A stretch of 60,499 nt of DNA from a virus: IMG/VR virus record IMGVR_UViG_3300048833_000767, positions 1-60,499 of that record. One strand, 5' to 3'. Position 1 is the stretch's first letter. Each line of letters opens with the position of its first letter. This document shows positions 31,427 to 40,311 of the stretch, one piece after another. The translations under genes and the position numbers were made by a program. The notes beneath the pieces were generated by a model, which was not told the DNA's origin, did not search any database, and worked only from the letters and a program-made list of their open reading frames with translations.

Positions 31427-32296
31427 ATGGCAAAGACCGACTGGGCAGAGCTCAATGCCGAATTCCTGCAGGAGCATGAAGCGACCGGCATCAGTGCGAA
31501 AGACTGGTGCGATAGCCGCGGCCTTAACTACAACTCGGCGCGTCGCTATTTGAAATCTCGGGGGCAATCCCCTGCGCAACCCGATAAATCTCGCGTAGCT
31601 GCGCAAACTGCGCATCCCGAAGTGCGCAAAACTGCGCAATCTGCGCAAAGTGTGCAAACAAAGAGGAATGGAGCCAAGGGCAAAGGGGGAGAGAGAAGAG
31701 GGGGAAAGTCATCCTCACCCACTCGCACCCCAGCTGACCAGGCCCAGAACCCGAAAACCAACGGCCGTGACCATAGTGGCCGCTTCATCGAGGGGAACCC
31801 TGGCAATCCCAACCCACCCAATCAGTGGAGGCCAGGTGACCGGCCGGCATTGACCCATGGCGGTTACGCCCAGTTCCTCGACGCTGAGGAGCTGTTCGAC
31901 CATGCCGAGGCGTTGCGGCTGACGGATGAGCTGGTGTTCACGCGGGCTCGCGTTATCTCTGTCACCAAAACCATGAAGTCCCTACAGCAAGATCTGGTTG
32001 AGGCAAAAGAGGTGACCGACCGGATCGCGCTCTATGACAAGATCTTGCGGGCTGAGCAGGCCCTCGACCGCAACATCCAGCGTATCGAGTCAATTGAGAG
32101 GACGCTGAGCACCCTGCGAATCGATGAGGTTACAGGGCCGAAGATTGAGGCTGACACCAAGCGCATCAAGGCTGCGACCCGCAAGCTTACCGCCGAGGCC
32201 GACCGGTTAGAGAAGGATGGCGGCAGCGAGTCAACGCCGGTCAGTGAGATGGTCACAGAGCTGCAGGGGATGGGGACTGGTGGGCTGATGACATGA
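31427..32296 (+). CDS. Terminase small subunit
   Basis: 289 residues. An N-terminal helix-turn-helix (HEATGISAKDWCDSRGLNYN) reads DNA, and the central GNPGNPNPPNQWRPGD followed by THGGYAQFLDAEELFD is typical of this terminase group. A helical C-terminal part forms the oligomer. It selects phage DNA for packaging. A low-complexity Lys/Gln/Ser-rich linker (residues ~45-110) is encoded over the TGCGCAA repeats. Confidence 0.87.
   Translation: MAKTDWAELNAEFLQEHEATGISAKDWCDSRGLNYNSARRYLKSRGQSPAQPDKSRVAAQTAHPEVRKTAQSAQSVQTKRNGAKGKGGERRGGKSSSPTRTPADQAQNPKTNGRDHSGRFIEGNPGNPNPPNQWRPGDRPALTHGGYAQFLDAEELFDHAEALRLTDELVFTRARVISVTKTMKSLQQDLVEAKEVTDRIALYDKILRAEQALDRNIQRIESIERTLSTLRIDEVTGPKIEADTKRIKAATRKLTAEADRLEKDGGSESTPVSEMVTELQGMGTGGLMT
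31573..31658 (+). repeat. TGCGCAA repeat cluster, possible pac site
   Basis: Seven copies or close variants of TGCGCAA, at 31573, 31600, 31609, 31623, 31633, 31642 and 31651 (the last TGTGCAA). The last four are spaced 10, 9 and 9 bases, near one helical turn. It lies in the terminase small subunit gene, where pac sites of headful phages (P22, for instance) are found. Confidence 0.6.
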
Positions 32297-32332
32297 TAAA
32301 ATAATGCCAACTTAGTCTAAGGTGTTACACAA

Positions 32333-32971
32333 ATGCCAGAACAATCACAAAAAGATGTTGAAGATAGTAATGAAGTAGAACGGCTTTACAGAAGAAACTC
32401 TCTTTTTGGTGCTAGCATTATATCAATATATTCAATTTCTGGAGGGAGCCTAAATAATGATGTTTCTGTAGGTTTTGCCAAGATAACATTTAGCAACCCA
32501 ATAGCCTTGGAGTATTCAATGATTCTGGTTGCGCTTTACTTTTGTTGGCGCCACTGGCTTGTAAGTAGGTCATTGAGGATGAAGCTTCTGGAATATACTT
32601 ATAGAACTGTATCCGATTTTAAATGGGTGTCTCATGAGCTGGATACAGTCAGTGAATCTTTAAAGAGTAGTGTTAACCACTATTTGGATGAGCAGGGCGA
32701 GTCGATTCCGGTGGTAACGCACCATAAAACATTCTCTAACATAGGCTTTGTTGAGATAAACTATCATATTTGCTTTGAAAATCGCCCTGGTAAATATGAG
32801 TTTAGAATTCTAAGGCTATCATTTTTTAAAATGCCATTCTTATTTATGGCAATTAACTTAAAGTATAGGTGTGCTTGGTTTAAAAATGCCGTAAATAACA
32901 CCCACTTTGGTGATGGGTTTTTACCGCTTACATTAATGTCAGTGGCAATTGCTTTATATTTCCTGAAATAG
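32333..32971 (+). CDS. Membrane protein inserted between the terminase genes
   Basis: 212 residues, AT-rich, unlike both flanking genes. Hydrophobic segments are seen near residues 24-38 (FGASIISIYSISG), 60-72 (YSMILVALYFCWR), ~160-172 and the C-terminus (FLPLTLMSVAIALYFL). It has its own terminator. A cargo (moron) gene, perhaps for exclusion or lysogen fitness; no family recognised. Confidence 0.66.
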   Translation: MPEQSQKDVEDSNEVERLYRRNSLFGASIISIYSISGGSLNNDVSVGFAKITFSNPIALEYSMILVALYFCWRHWLVSRSLRMKLLEYTYRTVSDFKWVSHELDTVSESLKSSVNHYLDEQGESIPVVTHHKTFSNIGFVEINYHICFENRPGKYEFRILRLSFFKMPFLFMAINLKYRCAWFKNAVNNTHFGDGFLPLTLMSVAIALYFLK

Positions 32972-32988
32972 AGTCAACACCATAAAAT

Positions 32989-33009
32989 CCCGCTTCGGCG
33001 GGTTTTTTA
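32989..33009 (+). terminator. Terminator of the inserted membrane-protein gene
   Basis: CCCGC-TTCG-GCGGG hairpin followed by TTTTTT, ending just before the terminase large subunit. Confidence 0.9.
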
Positions 33010-33025
33010 TTGCCTGAGATTCCCC

Positions 33026-34723
33026 ATGACCGAACCCAATATCTCCGCCATGACTGAGCAGGAGCAGGTTGCCTATATCCGCTCGAAGCTCAGCGATAAG
33101 TGGTGGCGGATGAACAACCTCTACATGATCGAGAACGAGCAGGGCAAGCTGGTGCGCTTCCGGTTGCGCCCGGCGCAGGAGCTGCTGTTCCGGACCATGT
33201 GGTACCTGAACATCATCCTCAAGGCGCGCCAGCTCGGGTTCTCCACGGCCATTGATATCTACCTGCTGGATGAGGCGCTGTTCAACAACAACATCAAGTG
33301 CGGGATCATCGCCCAGGACTTGACGGCGGCCGGCGAGATATACCGCACCAAGATTGAAGTGCCGTTCGATAACCTGCCCGGCTGGCTCAAGGCCCAGTTC
33401 AAGGTGGTGACCCGGCGCGGCGGGGCGAATGGCGGACACATACTGTTCCGGCATGGCTCAAGCATCCAGGTGGCCACGTCATTCCGCTCCGGTACAGTCC
33501 AGCGCCTGCACGTATCCGAGCACGGGAAGATTTGCGCCAAGTACCCGGAGAAAGCCAAAGAGGTGCGCACCGGTACCCTCAACGCCATTCACCCCGGGGC
33601 GATCGCCTTTATCGAGAGCACAGCAGAAGGGGTTGGCGGCGACTTTCACAGCATGAGCATGAAGTCTCTGGAGCTGGCGCGAGCCTCTGGTGAGCTGAGC
33701 CAGCTCGACTGGAAGTTTCACTTCTTCGCCTGGTGGCAAGACCCCAAGTATCGCGCCGACGTTCCCACATCCGGCGTGGTGATGAGCAAGACCCAGGCCG
33801 AGTATTTTGCCGCCGTTGAGAAGGCGATGGACTGCACCATCACCGACGAGCAGCGCCAGTGGTACGTACTCAAGGAGGCGAACCAGGGCGCAGAGATGAA
33901 GCAGGAGTTCCCCAGCACGCCGCTGGAGGCATTCCTGACCTCTGGGCGTAGGGTATTTGACCCCATCGTCACGATGGAAGCAGAGGGCGATTGCATGGCC
34001 CCGCTCATCGTCTATGACATTGACCCGGTTACCGGCAGGCGCGAGAAGGCTCGCAAGCCGGAGCAACTTGACGAGCAAGGCCAGCGATCGCTTGAGAACA
34101 TGCTGCTGGTCTGGGAGCTGCCAGACCCTGACGAGGATTACGCCATCGGCGCCGACGTGGCGGAAGGCCTAGAGCATGGCGACCGCTCATCGTTTGATGT
34201 GGTTGCCAAGTGTGACGGCAGGCAGGTAGCCCACTGGTTTGGGCACCTGGACCCCGGGCTGTTTGCCCAACTGCTGGCCCATGTGGGCAAGTGGTACGGC
34301 ACCGCTGAGCATGGCCCAGCCTTCATTGGCCCAGAGCGGAACAACCACGGCCATGCGGTGCTGCTGGCCCTGCGGGATCACTACCCAGTGCGCCGCATCT
34401 ATGCCCAGGAGTACATCGACCGGGACCGCGACGACGAGACGCCGCGCCTTGGTTGGCTCACCACCCGGCAATCCAAGCCGATTGTGGTTGATGGCCTCAA
34501 AGACCTGTTGCGCGCTGGCCAGTCGGGGATCCGCTGGATAGGCACAATTCACGAAGCAACCACCTACGTCTATGACAAAAGCGGCAGCATGAACGCCCAG
34601 ACCGGTTGTTACGACGACCAGTTGATGAGCTACATGATCGCCCAAGAGATGCGAGCCCGCATGCCTGCCCGCATCGTCAAATCCGAAACCACCCGTAAAC
34701 CCAAGCACTGGATGGCCAACTGA
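33026..34723 (+). CDS. Terminase large subunit
   Basis: 565 residues. The ATPase half has the Walker-A-like KARQLGFST (66-74) and a downstream IAFIESTAEG block. The C-terminal nuclease half holds acidic residues in DYAIGADVAEG and in CYDDQLMSYMIAQ. It powers DNA packaging into the prohead and cuts the concatemer. The stop overlaps the portal start (TGATG). Confidence 0.93.
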   Translation: MTEPNISAMTEQEQVAYIRSKLSDKWWRMNNLYMIENEQGKLVRFRLRPAQELLFRTMWYLNIILKARQLGFSTAIDIYLLDEALFNNNIKCGIIAQDLTAAGEIYRTKIEVPFDNLPGWLKAQFKVVTRRGGANGGHILFRHGSSIQVATSFRSGTVQRLHVSEHGKICAKYPEKAKEVRTGTLNAIHPGAIAFIESTAEGVGGDFHSMSMKSLELARASGELSQLDWKFHFFAWWQDPKYRADVPTSGVVMSKTQAEYFAAVEKAMDCTITDEQRQWYVLKEANQGAEMKQEFPSTPLEAFLTSGRRVFDPIVTMEAEGDCMAPLIVYDIDPVTGRREKARKPEQLDEQGQRSLENMLLVWELPDPDEDYAIGADVAEGLEHGDRSSFDVVAKCDGRQVAHWFGHLDPGLFAQLLAHVGKWYGTAEHGPAFIGPERNNHGHAVLLALRDHYPVRRIYAQEYIDRDRDDETPRLGWLTTRQSKPIVVDGLKDLLRAGQSGIRWIGTIHEATTYVYDKSGSMNAQTGCYDDQLMSYMIAQEMRARMPARIVKSETTRKPKHWMAN

Positions 34724-36849
34724 TGAACCAGACCCAACCCAAGGCCCCCGAACAGGGAGGCTTCGATACCTCACGCCTGCTCAACCTGATGAGCGACATT
34801 GATGGCCAGCCAGATTGGCGCACCATGGCCAACCGAGCCTGCGCCTACTATGACGGCGACCAGCTGCCGCCGGAGGTGGTCAAGGTGCTCGAGGAGCGCG
34901 GGCAGCCGATCACCATTCACAACCTGATCGCCCCCACCATTGATGGGGTGCTGGGTATGGAGGCCAAGAGCCGCACAGATCTGATGGTCATTGCTGACGA
35001 CCACGATGATGAGTTGGAGCAGCTGGCAGAAGCCGTCAATGCCGAATACGCCGACATGTGCCGGCTTGGCGGGCTGGACCGTGCTCGTGGCGAGGCATAT
35101 GGCGGTCAGATAAAGACCGGCATCGGCTGGGTGGAAGTGCGCCGCAATGATGACCCTTTCGGCCCACGCTACCGGTTCAGCAACGTGCCGCGAGACGAGG
35201 TTTACTGGGACTGGCACAGCCGCGAGCCCGACCTGAGTGACAACCGCTGGTTGATGCGGCGCCGTTGGGTTGATCTGGATGAGGCAAAGACCATGTTCCC
35301 GAGCAAGGTCGAAGCTCTCACCTGGGGAGTGAACGACTGGGACGGGTTTGTCAGCCTCAGCACCATAGAGGGGATGGACCCCAACCTTGCCAGCGCTTTT
35401 GAGGAGTGGGGGCACTTCGACCGCAAACAGGTCGAGTGGTGCAGTCGCAATCGGGATCGGGTGTTGCTGCAGGTGGTTTACTACCGCACCTACACCATGC
35501 GTCAGGTGCTGATGCTCGATTCTGGTCGGGCGCTGGAGTATGACAAGACCAATCAACTGCACCTGGCTGCCGTAGCCATGGGACGCGCCAAGCTGGAACG
35601 CTGCCCGGTAGCCTCGATCCGGGAGTCCTGGTTTGTTGGTCCCCATCATCTGGTGGATCGCCCCTGCACCGCTCCCCACAACATGTATCCGCTTGTCCCG
35701 TTCTGGGGATACCGCAAGGACCGCTCTGGCGAGCCCTATGGCCTGATTGCCCGCGCCATGCCGGCACAGGACGAAGTGAACCTGCGCCGCATCAAGCTTA
35801 CCTTCCTGCTGCAGGCCAAGCGCGTCATCATGGACAAGGACGCCACCAACATGAGCCGGGATCAGGTGCTGGAACAGGTAGAACGCCCTGATGGTTATAT
35901 CGAGCTCAACCCAGATCGGGCGAACAAGACCAGTGTGAGTGATGCCTTCAAGGTGGAGCAGGACTTCAACGTTGCCGCCCAGCAGTTCCAGGTGATGCAG
36001 GATTCAGTGAAGCTGATCCAGGACACCATGGGGGTTTACGCCGCTTTCTTGGGGCAGGGCACCACTGGTCAATCTGGTGTGGCAATCAGCAACCTGGTAG
36101 AGCAGGGGGCCACCACACTCTCCGAGATCAACGACAACTACCGGATGGGTTGCCAGCAGGTGGGACAGCTGGCGCTTTCGTATCTGCTGGAAGACATGGC
36201 CAGCAAGCGCAACCACAAGGTGACTGTTAACCGCGATGACCCGCGCCGGCGCAAGGCCGTTGTGATCAACGTGGAGCAGGAGGACGGCAAGCTCACCAAC
36301 GACGTGACCCGCCTGCGCGCCCACATTGCCCTGGCACCGATCCAGCAGACCGCCGCCTACAAGCAGCAGCTGGCTGAGCGAATGACCCAGGCTATGTCAC
36401 AACTACCGCCAGAGGCAGCCGGCGCCTGCTTTGACTTGCTGGTTGAGCTGATGGACGTGCCACGCAAGGCTGAGTTCGTGGAGCGAGTGCGCAAAGCGCT
36501 GAACATCCAGAAGGATCCAGAGGAGATGACCGACGAGGAGCGTGCCGCCGCCGAACAGCAGGCCCAGCAGCAACAGATGGAGCAGGAGATGGTCATGCGC
36601 GAGATGCAGGCCAAGTTGGCCGAGCTTGAGGGCAAGGCCGCCAAGTGGCAAGCGGAGGCCCAGCGCATCGCCAAGCTGACAGACTCTATCCGGTTCGAGG
36701 ATGCCCTCAAGCAGGCACAGACCGGTAAGACTCTGCAGGAAATGGAACTGCTGGTTGCAGAGCAAGAGGGGATCCAGGTTGAACAAGCTGCCCTACAGGC
36801 TCAGTTGTTAGCCACCATTGAGCAGCAGATCGACGCCATCACGCTCTGA
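34723..36849 (+). CDS. Portal protein, P22-like
   Basis: 708 residues; LLNLMSDIDGQPDWRTMANR, then ARGEAYGGQIKTGIGWVEVR and the DEVYWDWHSREPDLSDNRWL block are typical of P22-like portals, the dodecamer through which DNA enters and leaves. The last ~150 residues form a Gln/Glu/Ala-rich coiled coil, as in the P22 portal barrel. Confidence 0.92.
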   Translation: MNQTQPKAPEQGGFDTSRLLNLMSDIDGQPDWRTMANRACAYYDGDQLPPEVVKVLEERGQPITIHNLIAPTIDGVLGMEAKSRTDLMVIADDHDDELEQLAEAVNAEYADMCRLGGLDRARGEAYGGQIKTGIGWVEVRRNDDPFGPRYRFSNVPRDEVYWDWHSREPDLSDNRWLMRRRWVDLDEAKTMFPSKVEALTWGVNDWDGFVSLSTIEGMDPNLASAFEEWGHFDRKQVEWCSRNRDRVLLQVVYYRTYTMRQVLMLDSGRALEYDKTNQLHLAAVAMGRAKLERCPVASIRESWFVGPHHLVDRPCTAPHNMYPLVPFWGYRKDRSGEPYGLIARAMPAQDEVNLRRIKLTFLLQAKRVIMDKDATNMSRDQVLEQVERPDGYIELNPDRANKTSVSDAFKVEQDFNVAAQQFQVMQDSVKLIQDTMGVYAAFLGQGTTGQSGVAISNLVEQGATTLSEINDNYRMGCQQVGQLALSYLLEDMASKRNHKVTVNRDDPRRRKAVVINVEQEDGKLTNDVTRLRAHIALAPIQQTAAYKQQLAERMTQAMSQLPPEAAGACFDLLVELMDVPRKAEFVERVRKALNIQKDPEEMTDEERAAAEQQAQQQQMEQEMVMREMQAKLAELEGKAAKWQAEAQRIAKLTDSIRFEDALKQAQTGKTLQEMELLVAEQEGIQVEQAALQAQLLATIEQQIDAITL

Positions 36850-36852
36850 TAG

Positions 36853-36881
36853 TTGCTTTCCTCACCGCCCAGCGTTAGGAT
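36853..36881 (+). promoter_or_regulatory. Late promoter unit B
   Basis: TTGCTT, 17 bases, TAGGAT, with CCCAGCGT in front of the -10 as in unit A. It lies between portal and scaffold genes. Confidence 0.75.
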
Positions 36882-36892
36882 TTCCCCAACAT

Positions 36893-36921
36893 GGCCCAGT
36901 CTCTCGAGATTGGGCCTTTTT
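36893..36921 (+). terminator. Promoter-proximal terminator of unit B
   Basis: GGCCCAGTCTC pairs with GAGATTGGGCC (one G-T pair) around a TC loop, then five Ts. It begins 12 bases after the -10 of promoter B. Confidence 0.88.
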
Positions 36922-37011
36922 GTTTGTTACATTTGACAGTTGTTAGTAAAAATTAAACGCAGGACAATCTCAGACAGGTGCTTTCCTCACCTGTAGTGTC
37001 ATGCTCTATTG

Positions 37012-37033
37012 CCCGCCTCGTGCGGGTTTTTTT
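37012..37033 (+). terminator. Second hairpin of unit B
   Basis: CCCGC-CTCGT-GCGGG followed by seven Ts, the same hairpin core as the second one of unit A. Confidence 0.9.
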
Positions 37034-37123
37034 GTGCCCAGCCCCAGCCGGGGATAGCTTTCCCCGAGAACTTTCCCCCGCTTGGGCAGCGATACCACCC
37101 ACTGAAAACCCACGAGGACAACC

Positions 37124-38056
37124 ATGGATACGAACATCGACAACCTGACCGGGACTGAAAGCCTGGACGAACTGGAAGCCATGCTGGCGGAGCTCGAGCA
37201 ATCGCCCGATGTCGAGCTGGGTGATGGCACTGCCACCGAGAAAACGGACGTAGACACCGCGCCGTCGGCGGTCGAAGTAGCAGCCGGTACTGAACAAGCG
37301 AACACCGAGCAGGGCGGTGAAGCGGCCAAGGCGCCTGAGAAGGTGATCCTGGCCAAGAGCGGTCAACACACCATCCCGTATGACGTGCTGGAGCAGGCGC
37401 GCAATGAGAACAAGGCCCTGCGTGAGCAGCTTGGCCAGTCTCAGCAGGCTCAGGCCGAACGGGACAAGCTTCAGGCGCTGCTGGAGAAGCACGGGATTAA
37501 CCCTGATGCCGACCCGGACCAGCTCGACCTGAAGGAGGTAGAGCTGCTGGCTCAGGACTATCCGGAGATCGGTAAGACCCTGACTGCGATGGCCAACAAG
37601 ATCCATCGACTGGAACAGCCAGTAGCACAACCGGTTCAACCAGCCACCAATCCGGTGCAGGCCGCGCTGCAGGCGGTACCTGATCTGGTTGATTGGCGGG
37701 AGAAGGACCAAGACCGCTTCGACTTCGCCATCATCGTTGATGAAAAGCTCCAGGCTGATCCTGCGTGGCAAGGCAGGTCACTGGACGAGCGATTTGCAGA
37801 GGCGGCTCGTCGCACCAAGCTGGCCTTTGGTGATGCCGTGGAAACTACTCCACCGCCAGCCAAGGCACCCAGCAAGGAAGCAGATAAGCCCGCTGACTTC
37901 ATCCCGTCCAGCCCTTCGGTACTCGGCCAAACCCATCATGCAGCACCAACCGGCGTGGAGCGCTATGGCGCCATGTCTCAAGCCGAGCTTATCGGCGAGA
38001 TGGGCGCCATGACGGAAGCTCAAATGGAGGCGCTGCTGGAGCAGGCCGGGTACTAA
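37124..38056 (+). CDS. Scaffolding protein
   Basis: 310 residues, acidic with central coiled coil (LEQARNENKALREQLGQSQQ) and a C-terminal helical region (SQAELIGEMGAMTEAQMEAL). Its place between portal and capsid genes and its composition identify a scaffold that guides prohead assembly. GAGGAC precedes the ATG. Confidence 0.82.
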   Translation: MDTNIDNLTGTESLDELEAMLAELEQSPDVELGDGTATEKTDVDTAPSAVEVAAGTEQANTEQGGEAAKAPEKVILAKSGQHTIPYDVLEQARNENKALREQLGQSQQAQAERDKLQALLEKHGINPDADPDQLDLKEVELLAQDYPEIGKTLTAMANKIHRLEQPVAQPVQPATNPVQAALQAVPDLVDWREKDQDRFDFAIIVDEKLQADPAWQGRSLDERFAEAARRTKLAFGDAVETTPPPAKAPSKEADKPADFIPSSPSVLGQTHHAAPTGVERYGAMSQAELIGEMGAMTEAQMEALLEQAGY

Positions 38057-38080
38057 CCAACAACCCGTTTATACAAGCCA

Positions 38081-38108
38081 ACCCCGACCACTGTGTCGGG
38101 GTTTTTGT
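38081..38108 (+). terminator. Hairpin between scaffold and capsid genes
   Basis: ACCCCGAC...GTCGGGGT stem followed by TTTTGTTTT. It may set the scaffold to capsid ratio. Confidence 0.85.
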
Positions 38109-38127
38109 TTTCATGTAGGAGAGGACC

Positions 38128-39345
38128 ATGACCCAAGTCACCTCGGCGCAAGCCAACAAGATTTTGCAGGCGGCACTGTTTACGTCCGCCAACCGTTCCC
38201 ACTCGCTGGTGAACATGCTGACTGAAGAAGCGCCCAAGGGGGCCAAGGTCAACGGCGGCAAGCAGACCAGTGCTGGCGCCCCTGTTGTTCGCATCACCGA
38301 TCTCGGCAAGGGTGCAGGCGACGAAGTCGATATGCAGCTGTTCCACCAACTGTCTGGCCGTCCGACCATGGGCGACAAGAAGCTGGCCGGGCGCCTCGAA
38401 AGCATGTCCTTCGCCGACTTCTCGCTCAAGATCAACCAGACCCGGCACGGTGTGGATGCCGGCGGCAAGATGAGCCAGAAGCGCACCAAGCACGATCTCA
38501 TCAAGACCGCCCGTGTACTGCTGGGGGATGGCTACTACGGCCGTTTGGTTGACCAGCGCGGCTTTGCTCAATTGGCCGGCGCACGCGGCGACTACGCGGC
38601 CACCGACATCATTCTGCCGCTGGCAGATGATGCTGAGTTTGCCGACATCATGATCAACCCGCTGACCGCGCCGACCTACGAGCGCCACTTCTTCGGTGGT
38701 GACGCGACTACCTTCGAAGCCATCGACGCGGCGGATCGCTTCAACCTCGGCTGCGTGGACAACATGGCGCTCTACCTGGCGGAGATGGCCAACCCCATCC
38801 AGCCGATCCGGATGGTAGCCGACCCGTCCGGTGGTGAGCCGCTCTATGTGCTCTACGTCACCCCCCGTCAATGGCATGACTTCTACACCTCCAGCTCTGG
38901 TAAAGACTGGAATGCCATGCTGGCCGCAGTGGCAGAACGAGCCAAAGGCTGGAACCACCCCATCTTCCGCGGGGAAGGCGCCATGTGGCGCGGCATCCTG
39001 GTCAAGCAATACAAGGGCATGCCGATCCGCTTCAACCAAGGCAGTACCGTCAAGGTATGTGCTGCCAACTCCACGACCGGCGCAGAAGTGGACAAGACTG
39101 CCGGCACCCTGATCGACCGTGCCGTGCTGCTGGGCGGCCAGGCGCTGGCGAATGCCTTCGGTTCTGGTGAGCAGGGCGGCTCTTTCGGCATGCACCAAGA
39201 GCCGACCGATCACGGTAACGCGAACGAGATCTCTATCCGTTGGGTGTCCGGTCTGCAGAAGATCCGCTTCAAGCAGAAGAACGGCAACATTCAGGACCAC
39301 GGTTGCATGGCACTGGATACCGCAGTGAGCGCCATCGGTCGCTAA
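38128..39345 (+). CDS. Major capsid protein, N4-gp56 type
   Basis: 405 residues. ALFTSANRSHSLVNMLTEEA, then MSFADFSLKINQTRHGVDAG and GEGAMWRGILVKQYKGMPIR match the N4 gp56-like (DUF4043) capsid family used also by 933W-like Stx phages. It forms the HK97-fold shell. Combination with a P22-like portal is typical of that group. Confidence 0.9.
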   Translation: MTQVTSAQANKILQAALFTSANRSHSLVNMLTEEAPKGAKVNGGKQTSAGAPVVRITDLGKGAGDEVDMQLFHQLSGRPTMGDKKLAGRLESMSFADFSLKINQTRHGVDAGGKMSQKRTKHDLIKTARVLLGDGYYGRLVDQRGFAQLAGARGDYAATDIILPLADDAEFADIMINPLTAPTYERHFFGGDATTFEAIDAADRFNLGCVDNMALYLAEMANPIQPIRMVADPSGGEPLYVLYVTPRQWHDFYTSSSGKDWNAMLAAVAERAKGWNHPIFRGEGAMWRGILVKQYKGMPIRFNQGSTVKVCAANSTTGAEVDKTAGTLIDRAVLLGGQALANAFGSGEQGGSFGMHQEPTDHGNANEISIRWVSGLQKIRFKQKNGNIQDHGCMALDTAVSAIGR

Positions 39346-39411
39346 GCCACCAACCCAGGGGGGCTATCCGGCCCCTTCTCTGCACTATCTGACCTCACAA
39401 GGAGCCATATC

Positions 39412-39801
39412 ATGGCCAAGACTACTCTGATTGCCAAAGCGTACCGCTGGTTTGTCGGTGCGTTCGGCAACCTCTCTATCTCCCCGACCCTGGTGGCCAA
39501 ACTGGCTGCTGTGCCCGCCGGCGATGTTGTCGCGTTTGGTGACAAGGTGGAGCCCAACCTGAAAGTGGTGGGGGTCACCCTGTTCAGTGGGGCCCTTGGT
39601 GCGAGTACCACCATCACCGCCAAGGTCGGCGCTACCTCCATCATCAATGCCGAGAGCACAGCGGCGGCGGTGGCCAAGTACATCCCGGTCGATGACCTGA
39701 TGACCGAGGCGGACCAGGAGATCAGCCTCACCGTCGGCGGCGGCACTGCAACGGGTACCGTCAAGATCAAGCTGCATTACGAGGTGGTCGGCAATCTCTA
39801 A
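39412..39801 (+). CDS. Small virion protein after the capsid gene
   Basis: 129 residues, almost all beta (VVGVTLFSGALGASTTITAK, EISLTVGGGTATGTVKIKLH). Location right after the capsid gene and its predicted beta-sandwich suggest a head decoration or stabilising protein; inference. Confidence 0.65.
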   Translation: MAKTTLIAKAYRWFVGAFGNLSISPTLVAKLAAVPAGDVVAFGDKVEPNLKVVGVTLFSGALGASTTITAKVGATSIINAESTAAAVAKYIPVDDLMTEADQEISLTVGGGTATGTVKIKLHYEVVGNL

Positions 39802-39818
39802 GGTTGCCCATCACTGTG

Positions 39819-39848
39819 CGCCCGGCCCTGTGCCGGGCGTTTCTATTT
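39819..39848 (+). terminator. Hairpin after the small virion gene
   Basis: CGCCCGGC...GCCGGGCG stem with TTTCTATTTC behind it. Confidence 0.75.
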
Positions 39849-39867
39849 CTGGATTGGAGAGACAACC

Positions 39868-40311
39868 GTGAGCGACAAGATTGCTGTGGTTTATATCGGC
39901 GACAAGCCGAGCAAGAAAGACACCGTCACCGGCTCCCGCCTGGTGTTCCCTCGTCACAACCCGGTGGATGTAGAGAGCCACATCGCTATGCAACTGCTGG
40001 AATTCCCCTCTGTATGGCGTCGTTCCGAAGAGCTGGGTGATGTGAAGGCCCAACAAGAAGCACTGGAACAAGCTGCGATTGAAGAGGCTGAGCGCCTGGC
40101 AGCAGAAGAAGCTCGCTTGGCCGAAGAGCAGAGCATGGTTGTCGGGGGGCGCGACTTGGCCAAGCTGACCTCTGCGCAGCTGGCCACCTTGGTGGAGGGG
40201 GAAGATCTGGATATCGAGGCGCAGGGCCCGCAAGAGAAGGTCGGCGATTTCCGTGTGCGCGTGCGTGATGCCATGAAGGCCAAGCTTGCCGCTGGGTTGG
40301 GTGGTGAGTAA
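39868..40311 (+). CDS. Virion assembly protein of unknown role
   Basis: 147 residues from a GTG. An N-terminal beta part (IAVVYIGDKPSKKDTVTGSR) that resembles small head-completion proteins is followed by a Glu/Ala coiled coil. The stop shares its last base with the next start. No firm family. Confidence 0.6.
   Translation: MSDKIAVVYIGDKPSKKDTVTGSRLVFPRHNPVDVESHIAMQLLEFPSVWRRSEELGDVKAQQEALEQAAIEEAERLAAEEARLAEEQSMVVGGRDLAKLTSAQLATLVEGEDLDIEAQGPQEKVGDFRVRVRDAMKAKLAAGLGGE

Noticed and set aside
36933-36960. Consensus -35 TTGACA in the gap after terminator B
   Set aside because: No acceptable -10 lies 16-18 bases downstream; the nearest AT-rich strings are at 8 or 14 bases.
38053-39300. A 415-codon open frame antisense to the capsid gene
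   Set aside because: It is the mirror of a strongly coding, GC-rich gene with clear family identity; no ribosome site or recognised motif.
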